Positions 41,635 to 49,015 are shown, counted from the stretch's first letter. The stretch is 64,000 nucleotides of DNA from Geothrix sp. (GCA_030681515.1 JAUXSE010000053.1:124001-188000), one strand, 5' to 3'. The notes: generated by a model from the sequence alone, not told the origin. Made by a program: numbers and translations.

Positions 41635-42381
41635 ATGAAGATCCAGGCCCTGAACGGCACCGATGACCAGATCACCCTGGAGGCCCTCAAGCAGGCCGCC
41701 AGCAAGGCGAAGGGCAAAGCCCGCGCCACCATCCAGGGAGTCCTTGATTCCCTGCTTTCACAACCTGCGGCCCGTGGCCGCTCTGCAAAAGGAGCTTCTG
41801 TGAAGAAGCAGACCAAGCGGGCCGCGAAGCGCACGGCCCGTCGCAAGTCCAACCCCACGCGCAAGGCCCAGGCCCCTGCGGCCTACCGATACCACCGCAA
41901 GCGGGCCACCCGCCACAACCCGACCAAGGCTTCCGGAGGCTTCGGCGGCAAGTTCAACACGGACGCCATCATGGACGTCCTGAAGGAAGGCGGTCTGGTG
42001 GCCCTGGGCGCCCTCGGCAGCTCGTTCGTCGAGCGGCAGTCCGAGCGGATGCTTCCCGACCTGAACCCCAGCATCCGGACCATCGGTTCGGCGGCTGTGG
42101 TGGCCGGCGCCGCCCTCTACTTCGGCGGCAAGACCCTCGGCAAGAACATCGCCGTCGGAGCCATCGCCGAAGGCATCCGGAGCCTCGGACGCACCTTCAT
42201 GCCCAGCGTCTTTGCTGGGACCGAGGGGGAATACGAGGACGAAGGCGTGTCCGGCGTCACCGGCTACTGGGACGAGAACGGCCAGTGGATCGAAACCTCC
42301 GAGGTGAACGGCATCGAAGGGCTGGCCTACGACCTGTCCTACCCCGCCCCGTCCCTCGCTCTCCGCCCCGAAGGCGTGTAG
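41635..42381 (+). CDS. Basic protein with hydrophobic C-terminal half, 248 aa
   Basis: Not recognised. Residues 45-100 are extremely basic (KKQTKRAAKRTARRKSNPTRK, RYHRKRATRH), so nucleic acid binding is likely. Hydrophobic segments near 117-133 (GGLVALGALGSSFV) and 145-170 (GSAAVVAGAALYFGGKTLG) could be membrane-inserted; the tail is acidic. A protein bridging genome and membrane would look like this, which is inference. Confidence 0.65.
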   Translation: MKIQALNGTDDQITLEALKQAASKAKGKARATIQGVLDSLLSQPAARGRSAKGASVKKQTKRAAKRTARRKSNPTRKAQAPAAYRYHRKRATRHNPTKASGGFGGKFNTDAIMDVLKEGGLVALGALGSSFVERQSERMLPDLNPSIRTIGSAAVVAGAALYFGGKTLGKNIAVGAIAEGIRSLGRTFMPSVFAGTEGEYEDEGVSGVTGYWDENGQWIETSEVNGIEGLAYDLSYPAPSLALRPEGV

Positions 42382-42391
42382 GAGCCCGCCC

Positions 42392-43033
42392 ATGTTCAAA
42401 CGCACCCGTATCGTGCCCCAGGCCCGCAAGGCCGCCCCCATGCCCACGCAGGCCGTGATTGTCGCGGCCCCCCCCCAGGAGAAACGCCCCATGTCCCTCA
42501 ATCAGTTGGGCGAAAAGGACACCCAGCCCCTGTTCCACCGCCTGGTCCTCGCGGCGGGCACCGTCGTCGCCGGCCGTGCGCGGATCCACATCTTCAACAA
42601 GGCCAAGAACGTCAACCCCGAGCTGACGAACCTGGAAGTCGCGGGCGCCATGCCCAACACGAGCCGGTTCACCTTGGCGGGCATCGAGATCCGCGTCAAC
42701 CCGAACACCACCTCCGCCGCGCTGGCGATGTTCCTCAAGGCCACCCGGATGACCCTGTCCGTGGGAGCCAAGAACTACGAGAAGCTGAATCAGCCCTCCG
42801 TGATGTTCCCTGGCCTCTCCGCCGTGAAGGGCGTCGCGGGCCTGGACTTCACCGCCGTTCACGCCAAGGGGCTCTACATCTTCAACCCCGGCGAAGAAGT
42901 GATCCTCCAGGAATCCCAGACCTTCGACGCGGGCTTCGAGGTGGATCCCACGGGCTTCATCCTTGGCGCTGGCGACCTCCTGGACATCGTGATCGTCTAC
43001 AAGGGCCAGAAACAGGCCGTCGTGGCGCTGTAG
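42392..43033 (+). CDS. Candidate major capsid protein, 213 aa
   Basis: Strong ribosome site (GGAG) and its own terminator hairpin right behind it, as expected for an abundant product. A basic N-terminal arm (FKRTRIVPQARK) is followed by alternating beta-strands with Asn/Pro loops (TNLEVAGAMPNTSRFTLAGIEIRV, KGLYIFNPGEEVILQESQTF, GDLLDIVIVYKGQKQ), a pattern compatible with a jelly roll. It opens a run of small beta-rich proteins. The assignment is an inference from position and pattern; a spike or minor coat protein is possible. Confidence 0.5.
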   Translation: MFKRTRIVPQARKAAPMPTQAVIVAAPPQEKRPMSLNQLGEKDTQPLFHRLVLAAGTVVAGRARIHIFNKAKNVNPELTNLEVAGAMPNTSRFTLAGIEIRVNPNTTSAALAMFLKATRMTLSVGAKNYEKLNQPSVMFPGLSAVKGVAGLDFTAVHAKGLYIFNPGEEVILQESQTFDAGFEVDPTGFILGAGDLLDIVIVYKGQKQAVVAL

Positions 43034-43041
43034 GAAACCCA

Positions 43042-43070
43042 GCGGGAGGCTCCATCCCGGGGCCTCCCGC
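43042..43070 (+). terminator. Hairpin after the capsid-protein candidate
   Basis: GCGGGAGGC (43042-43050) pairs perfectly with GCCTCCCGC (43062-43070), 8 nt past the stop, followed by a pyrimidine run. Partial termination here would raise the level of the upstream product relative to the downstream ones. Confidence 0.7.
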
Positions 43071-43088
43071 CCTTCTCTGAGGTGAATC

Positions 43089-43514
43089 ATGGGCCTTCCG
43101 CAAGTGGCCTCCTTCAAAATGCTCCTCGGTGCCACCGCTCCGACCCAGAAGTCCTTGGACATCATGGGACGGTCGCGAATCGTGGTGGATCGCATCGCGG
43201 CCAAGCTGATCGTCAGCCCTTCCGCTCTGGGGGCCCTGCCCACGATGGACCAGGTCCGCGCAGCGGAACGCCTGGTCCGATTCCGCCTGGCCCTGGACCA
43301 GAACGATGCTCGCGTGTTGACCATCGGAGACCAGGCCGTGAGCACCTTCAGCCAACTGGACCAGGGGCCCGTGCCGGTCGCGCCGTTCCCCTTGAGCGGA
43401 AACGAGCAGCCCACGGTCAAGGTGAGCATCACCCCCAATTTATTCCAGAACACCGTGTTCACCGCCTTCGGGACGGTTGAACTGGAGCTTGTCCTCTGGG
43501 GACAGGAGGCCTAG
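43089..43514 (+). CDS. Beta-rich virion-type protein, 141 aa
   Basis: Not recognised. GAGGTGA ribosome site. Soluble, no membrane segment; strands in the second half end with AFGTVELELVLWGQEA. One of four short beta-rich genes surrounding the lytic transglycosylase gene. Confidence 0.6.
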   Translation: MGLPQVASFKMLLGATAPTQKSLDIMGRSRIVVDRIAAKLIVSPSALGALPTMDQVRAAERLVRFRLALDQNDARVLTIGDQAVSTFSQLDQGPVPVAPFPLSGNEQPTVKVSITPNLFQNTVFTAFGTVELELVLWGQEA

Positions 43515-43517
43515 ACC

Positions 43518-43895
43518 ATGCGCCTGGTGGACATTGACCCCGCCGAGCTGAACCCGCTTTCGCTCGCCCTGGTGGGCAAGCTGGGGGACGTGTTGACCGG
43601 CGCCGGATTCATTGAGGCAGTGGACGAATCGCGGGGATGGCGCCGCTACCAGTTGCTGCGCTACTTCTGCGGCTCTGACGCATTCGCCCGCCTGGTGCGG
43701 CTCCAGATCATCGTGGCCGGAGAAGTCCGCCAGACCATCACCCCCAAGGGCGCGGCGGATGAGCTGTATCTGGAAGGCCTGGTATCCCCGGGCCAGCCGT
43801 TGACCCTGCGCATCGTTCGGGATCCCCTGACCTCTGCCGTGGTGCTTCCCAACCCCTTCCCGGACGTGGACGTTCGATTCGAGGTGTTCGGATGA
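43518..43895 (+). CDS. Beta-rich virion-type protein, 125 aa
   Basis: Not recognised. Strand-rich (LQIIVAGEVRQTI, DELYLEGLVSPGQPLTLRIV), ending VLPNPFPDVDVRFEVFG; a PNPFP motif also closes the 160-aa product at 44407. Three nt after the previous stop and ATGA overlap with the transglycosylase gene. Confidence 0.6.
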   Translation: MRLVDIDPAELNPLSLALVGKLGDVLTGAGFIEAVDESRGWRRYQLLRYFCGSDAFARLVRLQIIVAGEVRQTITPKGAADELYLEGLVSPGQPLTLRIVRDPLTSAVVLPNPFPDVDVRFEVFG

Positions 43896-44410
43896 GCTTT
43901 CTCGACCTGAAACCCCTGATCACCGCCATCTCCGAAGCGCACGGCTACGACGCCGCGATGCTGGCGGCCCAGGCGCATCAGGAAAGCGCCTTCAAGCTGG
44001 ATGCCGTCTCCAAGGCCGGAGCCCAGGGCCTCATGCAGTTCATGCCCGCCACCTGGCAGGAATGGGGCAAGGGCCTGGATCCCTTCGACGCGAAGGCCAG
44101 CCTCGACGCAGGCGTTCGCTACATGAAGATGCTGACGGCGCGATATCGCGGCGCATCGGATCCGATCTCCCTGGCCCTGGCAGCCTACAACGGCGGCATG
44201 AAGCGCGTGGACGACGCGATCAAGCGCACCGGACGGACCGACTGGCAAGGCATCGAAGCCGCTCTACCCCAGGAGACCCGGGCCTACGTGCCCGCGATCC
44301 TCAACCGGGCCACCTTCTACAAGACCATCTTCGTGGCAGGCATCGCCGGGCCGGTTGTGGCGATCCTGGCCATGTTGACCTTTCTCATTGTGCGGAGGGT
44401 GATGGCATGA
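43892..44410 (+). CDS. Membrane-anchored lytic transglycosylase (SLT domain)
   Basis: Peptidoglycan-cleaving enzyme of 172 aa. The SLT fold is clear: catalytic Glu31 in QAHQESAFK, GAQGLMQFMPATW, and LALAAYNGGMKRVD. Unusually, a C-terminal membrane helix (VAGIAGPVVAILAMLTFLIV) with a basic end follows and there is no signal peptide. Such tail-anchored transglycosylases suit entry enzymes carried in a virion membrane, as in PRD1-like viruses; an exit lysin is the alternative. Confidence 0.88.
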   Translation: MSFLDLKPLITAISEAHGYDAAMLAAQAHQESAFKLDAVSKAGAQGLMQFMPATWQEWGKGLDPFDAKASLDAGVRYMKMLTARYRGASDPISLALAAYNGGMKRVDDAIKRTGRTDWQGIEAALPQETRAYVPAILNRATFYKTIFVAGIAGPVVAILAMLTFLIVRRVMA

Positions 44411-44889
44411 GCGAGCTGTTTTCCTCAGGTTCCAACCTTCTGCACTTGGAACAGATTGAGCAAAAAGAGAGGCATTCCGTCACCTTGGTCCAACAGGTGA
44501 TGACCGATTTCTTGGGAGGATTCATACCGAATGGCGAGCCATGGCCCTTTCATCCGGTGGCGCTGGGGCCCCTGCTCCTGGACATCTACAATGACGCTTT
44601 CATCATCCCGGCAGAGGTCTACTGGTGTGAGGATGACAACGCCTACGCAGTTGCAGAAGCCCTGGGGCTTGGGTTGAACGTGAACCCCGTAACGCGACAG
44701 GGAATCATCAGCGCGCCGCAGGGCGTCCGCAAGCGCGTGGTGATCAGCCCATCCTGCCGATTCGTGGGCATCCGAACCAATTACATCCTGACGAACGTGA
44801 GGATCGTTGGAGTCGTGGACCGCGGGCCAAGTTCGATCCTGGCAAACGCTCCCATCCAGATCACAGTTCCCAACCCCTTCCCACCCTGA
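44407..44889 (+). CDS. Beta-rich virion-type protein, 160 aa
   Basis: Not recognised. ATGA overlap with the transglycosylase gene. The first part is helical; the second has strands and loops (KRVVISPSCRFVGIRTNYILTNVRIVGVVD) and ends ITVPNPFPP, like the 125-aa neighbour. Candidate minor capsid or spike protein. Confidence 0.6.
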   Translation: MSELFSSGSNLLHLEQIEQKERHSVTLVQQVMTDFLGGFIPNGEPWPFHPVALGPLLLDIYNDAFIIPAEVYWCEDDNAYAVAEALGLGLNVNPVTRQGIISAPQGVRKRVVISPSCRFVGIRTNYILTNVRIVGVVDRGPSSILANAPIQITVPNPFPP

Positions 44890-44898
44890 GATCACACC

Positions 44899-45342
44899 AT
44901 GTCCAGCCTGCAACCCGTCCTAATCCTCCGACCCGATTACACGCCGGTCATCATGCCGGCGCTGGAAGACCTGCAAGCTCAAACGGTCGATCTGGTGGCG
45001 AATCTTCAGCAAATCAGCGGCAGGGGGCTGGATAATACCATCCTGCTCACCAGTCTTGAATCCTTGCTGAAAAGGAATTCGCTCGTCCATCAGGTGACCA
45101 TCAGCCTCGTGGCGGCTGTCGTCAATCAGGCGGTAGTCATCGGACTGCTGACGGAGGTGGAGACGGTGGTGGTGAAGGCCCTCGCTGGTGCCACGGCAAC
45201 CCTGAGGTTCGGCCCTCTGGCCCAACCGGCCATCCCGGTGATCCAAGGCGAGGTGAGGAACAACCTGCGGCTCACCACGCTGATCCTGAACAGCCCCGGC
45301 GGCGCGGGCGGCACCATCACGCTTGAGCTACAAGGACGGTAA
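44899..45342 (+). CDS. Beta-rich virion-type protein, 147 aa
   Basis: Not recognised. Helix-rich start, then Val/Leu-rich strands (HQVTISLVAAVVNQAVVIGLLTEVETVVVKA) and a Gly-rich end (NSPGGAGGTITLELQGR). Last of the four short beta-rich products near the transglycosylase. Confidence 0.58.
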   Translation: MSSLQPVLILRPDYTPVIMPALEDLQAQTVDLVANLQQISGRGLDNTILLTSLESLLKRNSLVHQVTISLVAAVVNQAVVIGLLTEVETVVVKALAGATATLRFGPLAQPAIPVIQGEVRNNLRLTTLILNSPGGAGGTITLELQGR

Positions 45343-45344
45343 TT

Positions 45345-45560
45345 GTGGGAGACATGCAGTCCGTCCTGAAGGCCTTCCTGGACCCGACCACGAGCATGGG
45401 CACCGCCCGCTGGGTCGCCATTGGCATGACGGCCTATGACATCGCCAGGCACCACCTGAACCTCACCAATGGCGCCGTCCTGCTGCTCCTCGCGGGCGTG
45501 GACATCGCCGCGAGGTGGTTCAACCAGGGCCCGCGAATTGGTCCCACGGCGGCGCCATGA
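45345..45560 (+). CDS. Small membrane protein, holin-like, 71 aa
   Basis: GTG start behind AAGGA; ATG at 45354 is an alternative. Hydrophobic stretches near 22-36 and 41-58 (GAVLLLLAGVDIAARWF). Size and position between virion genes and a spanin-like gene fit a holin, but membrane topology alone cannot prove it. Confidence 0.5.
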   Translation: MGDMQSVLKAFLDPTTSMGTARWVAIGMTAYDIARHHLNLTNGAVLLLLAGVDIAARWFNQGPRIGPTAAP

Positions 45561-45919
45561 TGGAGGCGAGCATGAGATCCATCACGTGGCTGGAGGTGAT
45601 CGCCTGGGGCGGCCTCACCCTGCTGCTGCTGAGCCTGCTGGGCGTGGCCCTGCGATACGTGTGGATGGACAAGGTCCGCCGGATCCAGTGCCTGGAAGCC
45701 TGGCGGGAACGCCACGAGGCCGGGGAAACCCAGATGCTCCTGGTGGTCCGCGATCTTCAGAACGAAAGCCGGAATCACACGAAGATCCTCGAACGCATGG
45801 AAAAGCAGTTCGAGGGCATGGGGAATCAGCTCCGGGACGTGGCGGCCCTAGTGGGCAACCGCCGCACGGAGGACCGCCGCTGGGAAGACGGCGGGCTCAA
45901 GGTGCATCCCCTCTCATGA
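45557..45919 (+). CDS. Membrane protein with coiled-coil, spanin-like, 120 aa
   Basis: ATGA overlap with the holin-like gene. One N-terminal membrane helix (VIAWGGLTLLLLSLLGVALRYV), then a charged helical coiled-coil (ESRNHTKILERMEKQFEGMGNQLRDVAAL). This is the layout of inner-membrane spanins, but also of many small phage membrane proteins. Confidence 0.5.
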   Translation: MMEASMRSITWLEVIAWGGLTLLLLSLLGVALRYVWMDKVRRIQCLEAWRERHEAGETQMLLVVRDLQNESRNHTKILERMEKQFEGMGNQLRDVAALVGNRRTEDRRWEDGGLKVHPLS

Positions 45920-46491
45920 CCCTCCGCGCCTGGGGCCTGGCCCTCCTGGCGGCCATGGCGTGCGGCTTCATCGCGGGCCGGTGGTCCGTGCCCCCGGCCA
46001 AGCCCCTCACCATCGGCGCGAAGCAGGCCCTTCCAGAGCGCGATCTGAGCCCCAAGGGCGAAGTCCGGACGGTCATCGTCACGCGGATCGTTCCCGGGAC
46101 GCCTGAGGCCCCCCCGGCGCATCCCGAGGGCATCGGGCAGCACCTGAGCACCACGGCCACCGCCCTGCCCGCCCTGGCCGGTCCTGGCACCTTCCATAGC
46201 GCCATCTTCGGCCAGGTCGAAGGCCCGCGGCTGACCCTGCGAACTCTCCAATGGCTGGATACCCCCGCCGGGCGCGTGAGCCTGGGAGACGCCAGCACCC
46301 GCGAAACCGTGACCAGCTTTCCCATGCCCCGGGCCCGCCCCGAGCCGCGCTGGACCGTCGCGGCCCTGCCAGCCGTGCAGGATGGCCGCCTGATCGTGGG
46401 GGCCATGGTTGAGCACACCCGAGGCCCCCTGGTGATCGGCGTAGGCTACCTGGACAACCGCGCCTTCGGCATCGTGGGCGCCCGCTGGTAG
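45916..46491 (+). CDS. Exported or membrane-tethered protein, 191 aa
   Basis: N-terminal hydrophobic signal (AWGLALLAAMACGFIAG) with a Cys that could be a weak lipobox, then a Pro-rich linker and a beta-rich domain (AIFGQVEGPRLTLRTLQWLDTPAGRVSLGD). ATGA overlap with the spanin-like gene. It could be the outer-membrane spanin partner or a virion/host surface protein. Confidence 0.55.
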   Translation: MTLRAWGLALLAAMACGFIAGRWSVPPAKPLTIGAKQALPERDLSPKGEVRTVIVTRIVPGTPEAPPAHPEGIGQHLSTTATALPALAGPGTFHSAIFGQVEGPRLTLRTLQWLDTPAGRVSLGDASTRETVTSFPMPRARPEPRWTVAALPAVQDGRLIVGAMVEHTRGPLVIGVGYLDNRAFGIVGARW

Positions 46492-46511
46492 AATCCAAAC
46501 CGGAGGCAGTC

Positions 46512-46688
46512 ATGCCGAGAAAGCGCAAAGCGGTAGACATCGAAGAGCTAGGCGGTGAAATCGCTTGGACCAAAGAAGGCCTGACGATTTTCATTCCCCA
46601 AGAGGTCATCCAGCACTGGACTGCCGCCGAGTTCATTTATGACGAGGCCGAAGACTGCATCAAGATTTACCCCGTTGAGGACGAGTAA
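46512..46688 (+). CDS. Small acidic protein, 58 aa
   Basis: ATG 46512 with GGAGG about 7 nt upstream, stop TAA. Begins MPRKRKAVDIEEL and continues LTIFIPQEVIQHW, ending acidic IYPVEDE. Two nt before the HicB-like gene, so it belongs to the same cargo operon. Function unknown. Confidence 0.55.
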   Translation: MPRKRKAVDIEELGGEIAWTKEGLTIFIPQEVIQHWTAAEFIYDEAEDCIKIYPVEDE

Positions 46689-46689
46689 G

Positions 46690-47049
46690 ATGCATCTCAA
46701 CCCTCATCACCAACCGATTCCCGGGCGTTATCCGCTACCAGTATCCTTCCGGCAAACGAAACTTTCGATCCACGCCGTGCCACCTGCTGAAAGAGCAGAT
46801 CGCATTTTCAAGGAACGACTTGCGCCCCTCGGCTGTCGGATTGAGTTTGGACCAACCGATGAAGGCGGAGTCTTCATCGAAATGGCGTCTATCCGACTGA
46901 CCGATTACGGGCCAACGCTTGAACAAGCCATCTTGAACTTCGTGGAATCCGCCCAGGAAGTGGCAGACATGAAGAAAGCCCCAGGAGAGCGGTGGACCAA
47001 GGATCTTGAAACCCAGCATCGCATCCTGAAGAAGGCCCTTGCCCGATGA
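46690..47049 (+). CDS. HicB-like antitoxin candidate, 119 aa
   Basis: From ATG 46690. The core EGGVFIEMASIRLTDYGPTLEQAILNFVES matches the HicB partial-RNaseH pattern (exposed strand, then an EA..N helix), though the usual Gly-rich loop is changed. It overlaps the HicA-like gene by 4 nt, antitoxin first. The pair lies between virion genes and integrase, a usual place for phage cargo. Confidence 0.5.
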   Translation: MHLNPHHQPIPGRYPLPVSFRQTKLSIHAVPPAERADRIFKERLAPLGCRIEFGPTDEGGVFIEMASIRLTDYGPTLEQAILNFVESAQEVADMKKAPGERWTKDLETQHRILKKALAR

Positions 47050-47324
47050 GGAAGCTCAAAGAGACGGTGGCCGCGCTGGAGAAGAAGGGCTTCACCAAGC
47101 GGGAAGGCAGGGATTATAACTTCAGGTTCCACACCAAAGATGGGGCGCCCAGTGGCGTGAAAACCCGCGTCCCGAAGGGGCGGGGAGACCTCCAGCCCTG
47201 GGAGGTTCACGGATTGCGGAAGGATCTCGGACTCACTGAACCCGAATTGCTGGCCCTCATTGACTGTCCGATGTCGCGCGAGAAATTGGAACAGATCCTC
47301 CGAGAGCGGGGCCTCATCCAGTAA
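47046..47324 (+). CDS. HicA-like toxin candidate, 92 aa
   Basis: Small basic protein beginning KETVAALEKKGFTKREGRDYNFRF, which resembles the HicA dsRNA-binding-type fold, followed by VPKGRGDLQPWEVHGLRKDLGLT. The usual catalytic GSH His is not in the canonical form (GRDYNF instead), so the toxin may be inactive or of another family. Its 3' end overlaps a convergent minus-strand frame. Confidence 0.5.
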   Translation: MRKLKETVAALEKKGFTKREGRDYNFRFHTKDGAPSGVKTRVPKGRGDLQPWEVHGLRKDLGLTEPELLALIDCPMSREKLEQILRERGLIQ

Positions 47325-47593
47325 TCGGACGTGACCAAGCCCTCAGTGCCCCCACGCGCCAGGAGATCCGCTGGGGGGGCTTCGCCGCTTTGCAGGATGT
47401 CATCCTGTTCTGCGGCCGCAGCGTCCAGGATGAAGGCCAGATCATCCAGGGACACCACCGCGGCCACCGGGCGGCCATCCCGCACCGGCACCACGCTCCC
47501 GCCGTCTTTTGCAACGGCGAACAGGATGCCCGAGTCAACTTCCCACGCGCGAAGACCGCAGGTCCGGATCAGGGATGCCAGGTTCTCATCCAT
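47207..47593 (-). CDS. Possible Phd/YefM-like protein on the minus strand, 128 aa
   Basis: The N-terminal part contains FAVAKDGGSVVPVRDGRPVAAVVSLDDLAFI, reminiscent of Phd/YefM antitoxins. The C-terminal third lies antisense to the HicA-like gene (118-bp overlap) and may be spurious. One of only two candidate minus-strand genes in the element. Confidence 0.4.
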   Translation of the reverse strand: MDENLASLIRTCGLRAWEVDSGILFAVAKDGGSVVPVRDGRPVAAVVSLDDLAFILDAAAAEQDDILQSGEAPPADLLARGGTEGLVTSDYWMRPRSRRICSNFSRDIGQSMRASNSGSVSPRSFRNP

Positions 47594-47817
47594 GCGGGAA
47601 GCCTCGCAGGGGCAACGCGGCGCGACAAGCCCCCGTTTCGACTCGGCACAAACAAAGCATTAATTTATGTTATAGGCAAAAAAGTTGCAGCTCCGGGGCA
47701 GGAGTCAACCGAATGCCCCCACCCTGCCCCGCCCGCACCTTCCATCGGGCCCGACCCTTGCCATGTCCACCTGGTCCGCGCAGCGAAAGGGCCCCTACCG
47801 GGCCGGGAAGGCATCGT

Positions 47818-48729
47818 ATGCGCGGCCCCAACCTCACGATCCAGATGGCCGCCGAGGCCTACCTGGACGCCTGCCAAGTGAATGGCAACGGACGCCCCTG
47901 GGTGTATCAGCAAGGGGTCATCATCCAGGACTTCGTGATCTTCGTGGAGCGCCTCGGTATCCGGCAGATCTGCCACGCCGAAGTCCATCACCTGTTCAGC
48001 TTCCTCGCCAGTTGCAAGGCCGCCAAGGGAAACGGCCTTCGGACCCTGCATCGCAAAGGCACCGTCATCCGCGCCTTCGCCCGGTGGACGGTCACCAGTG
48101 GCATCGTCAAGCGGGCGCCCATCGCCGATGCGGAATTGCGGACCCCACAGCAGGCCCCTCTGGACATCGAACCCTTCAGCGTCTACCTCAATTTAGCTGA
48201 AAACTGCCTGGAACCCGACACGCGAGACGCCCTGCTCCTCCTCCTGGCCAGCGGTCTCCGGCGCGGCGAACTGCTGGCCCTCCGCTGGAAGGATTGCGAT
48301 CTGGCGGCTGGACTGCTGGACGTGCGGCCGCAGCGCCCGCAGGCCCACCAGGCCGAAGGCTGGAAGCCCAAGTCCAAGCGGCACCGGGCGGTAGGGGTGC
48401 CACCCTGGGCGGTCGAAATCCTGACCCGACGCCTCGAAAAAGGCGGCGCCGGCCCCTTCATGACCGATGCAGGAAAGCCCATCTTCGACCCCTCAACCCT
48501 GTCCCATCGCTTCCTGCGAATGGCTCGCGCCAAGGGCCTGACCATGCGCCTGCATGACCTGCGGCACGCGCACGGAACCGAAGCCCTGACCCTGGGCGCT
48601 ACCATCCGTGAAGTTCAGATTCAACTGGGCCATGCGAGCGTCAGCACCACCGAGCGGTATACCCATGTCAACCGCGCATCCCCGCGCCGCGTGGCGGCGC
48701 TCTTCGCGAACGCGAGGAGCGCGGGATAG
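47818..48729 (+). CDS. int: Tyrosine recombinase / integrase
   Basis: Site-specific recombinase, 303 aa, with N-terminal SAM-like core-binding domain (QMAAEAYLDACQ...) and the catalytic set R148 (SGLRRGELLALRW), H246-x-x-R249 (HDLRHAHG), H272 (LGHAS) and nucleophile Y281 (TERYTHVN). It would catalyse integration into the tRNA-Arg 3' end and excision with an Xis. Start chosen at ATG 47818; the frame runs further upstream through low-complexity sequence. It lies 240 bp from the right att site and has its own terminator. Confidence 0.95.
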   Translation: MRGPNLTIQMAAEAYLDACQVNGNGRPWVYQQGVIIQDFVIFVERLGIRQICHAEVHHLFSFLASCKAAKGNGLRTLHRKGTVIRAFARWTVTSGIVKRAPIADAELRTPQQAPLDIEPFSVYLNLAENCLEPDTRDALLLLLASGLRRGELLALRWKDCDLAAGLLDVRPQRPQAHQAEGWKPKSKRHRAVGVPPWAVEILTRRLEKGGAGPFMTDAGKPIFDPSTLSHRFLRMARAKGLTMRLHDLRHAHGTEALTLGATIREVQIQLGHASVSTTERYTHVNRASPRRVAALFANARSAG

Positions 48730-48740
48730 GCACAGAAACG

Positions 48741-48766
48741 ACCAGGCCCCCGAATGGGGGCCTGGT
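48741..48766 (+). terminator. Terminator hairpin of the integrase gene
   Basis: Perfect 11-bp stem (48741-48751 with 48756-48766), GAAT loop, 11 nt past the integrase stop. No T tract. Confidence 0.7.
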
Positions 48767-48811
48767 GTGTCAAACCGGAAGGGATGTTGCGTGAAGAACC
48801 ACGGTATCACG

Positions 48812-48842
48812 AAAAACCCCCCAGGGACGATCCCTGGGGGGT
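48812..48842 (-). terminator. Rho-independent terminator at the element right end
   Basis: Perfect 12-bp stem (48816-48827 with 48831-48842), CGA loop; read on the minus strand it is followed by T5 (A5 at 48812-48816). It can stop the transcript of the reconstituted tRNA-Arg gene, replacing the terminator displaced to 27670-27695. Confidence 0.8.
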
Positions 48843-48970
48843 CCAGGTGGGGAAGTTTTTGTCACAACCGGAACCCCACCTGTCGAGCGGATGAAGGAGC
48901 CTGAAACTTTTTTTTGAAAAATTTCAGGGGCTTTGCTGCTGGTTTTTTACATCCTGCGGCTAGGTATTGC

Positions 48971-49015
48971 TGGTGGTCCCGGAGCGATTCGAACGCCCGA
49001 CCCTCAGATTCGTAG
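48971..49015 (-). repeat. Right attachment site within tRNA-Arg
   Basis: 45 bp identical to 27713-27757, forming the 3' part of the intact tRNA gene. The crossover lies somewhere inside this identity block; the anticodon sits at its edge. Confidence 0.95.

Larger units (their letters stand above)
27713..49015. mobile_element. 21.26-kb integrated element in tRNA-Arg, candidate tailless rolling-circle virus
   Basis: Bounded by a 45-bp perfect direct repeat (27713-27757 and 48971-49015) that reproduces the 3' end of tRNA-Arg, with a tyrosine integrase next to the right end. Of about 35 genes all but two weakly supported ones are on the plus strand, mostly with 4-nt overlaps. Content: HUH Rep, HTH protein, transglutaminase-like protein, many small membrane-anchored proteins, basic DNA-binding proteins, beta-rich virion-type proteins, lytic transglycosylase, holin/spanin-like genes and a HicBA-like pair. 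No terminase, portal, tail, T4SS, relaxase of conjugation type, Zot or Walker A ATPase is seen. Virus identity is inferred from this combination; a plasmid-like integrative element is the alternative. Confidence 0.85.

Noticed and set aside
27713-49015. Inovirus (filamentous phage) identity
   Set aside because: A Rep is present, but there is no Zot-type ATPase and no short major coat protein arrangement, and the transglycosylase and basic packaging-type proteins do not fit.
27713-49015. Integrative conjugative or mobilisable element
   Set aside because: No T4SS, coupling protein or typical relaxase operon; the HUH protein has the Rep_1 motif order rather than the MOB layout.
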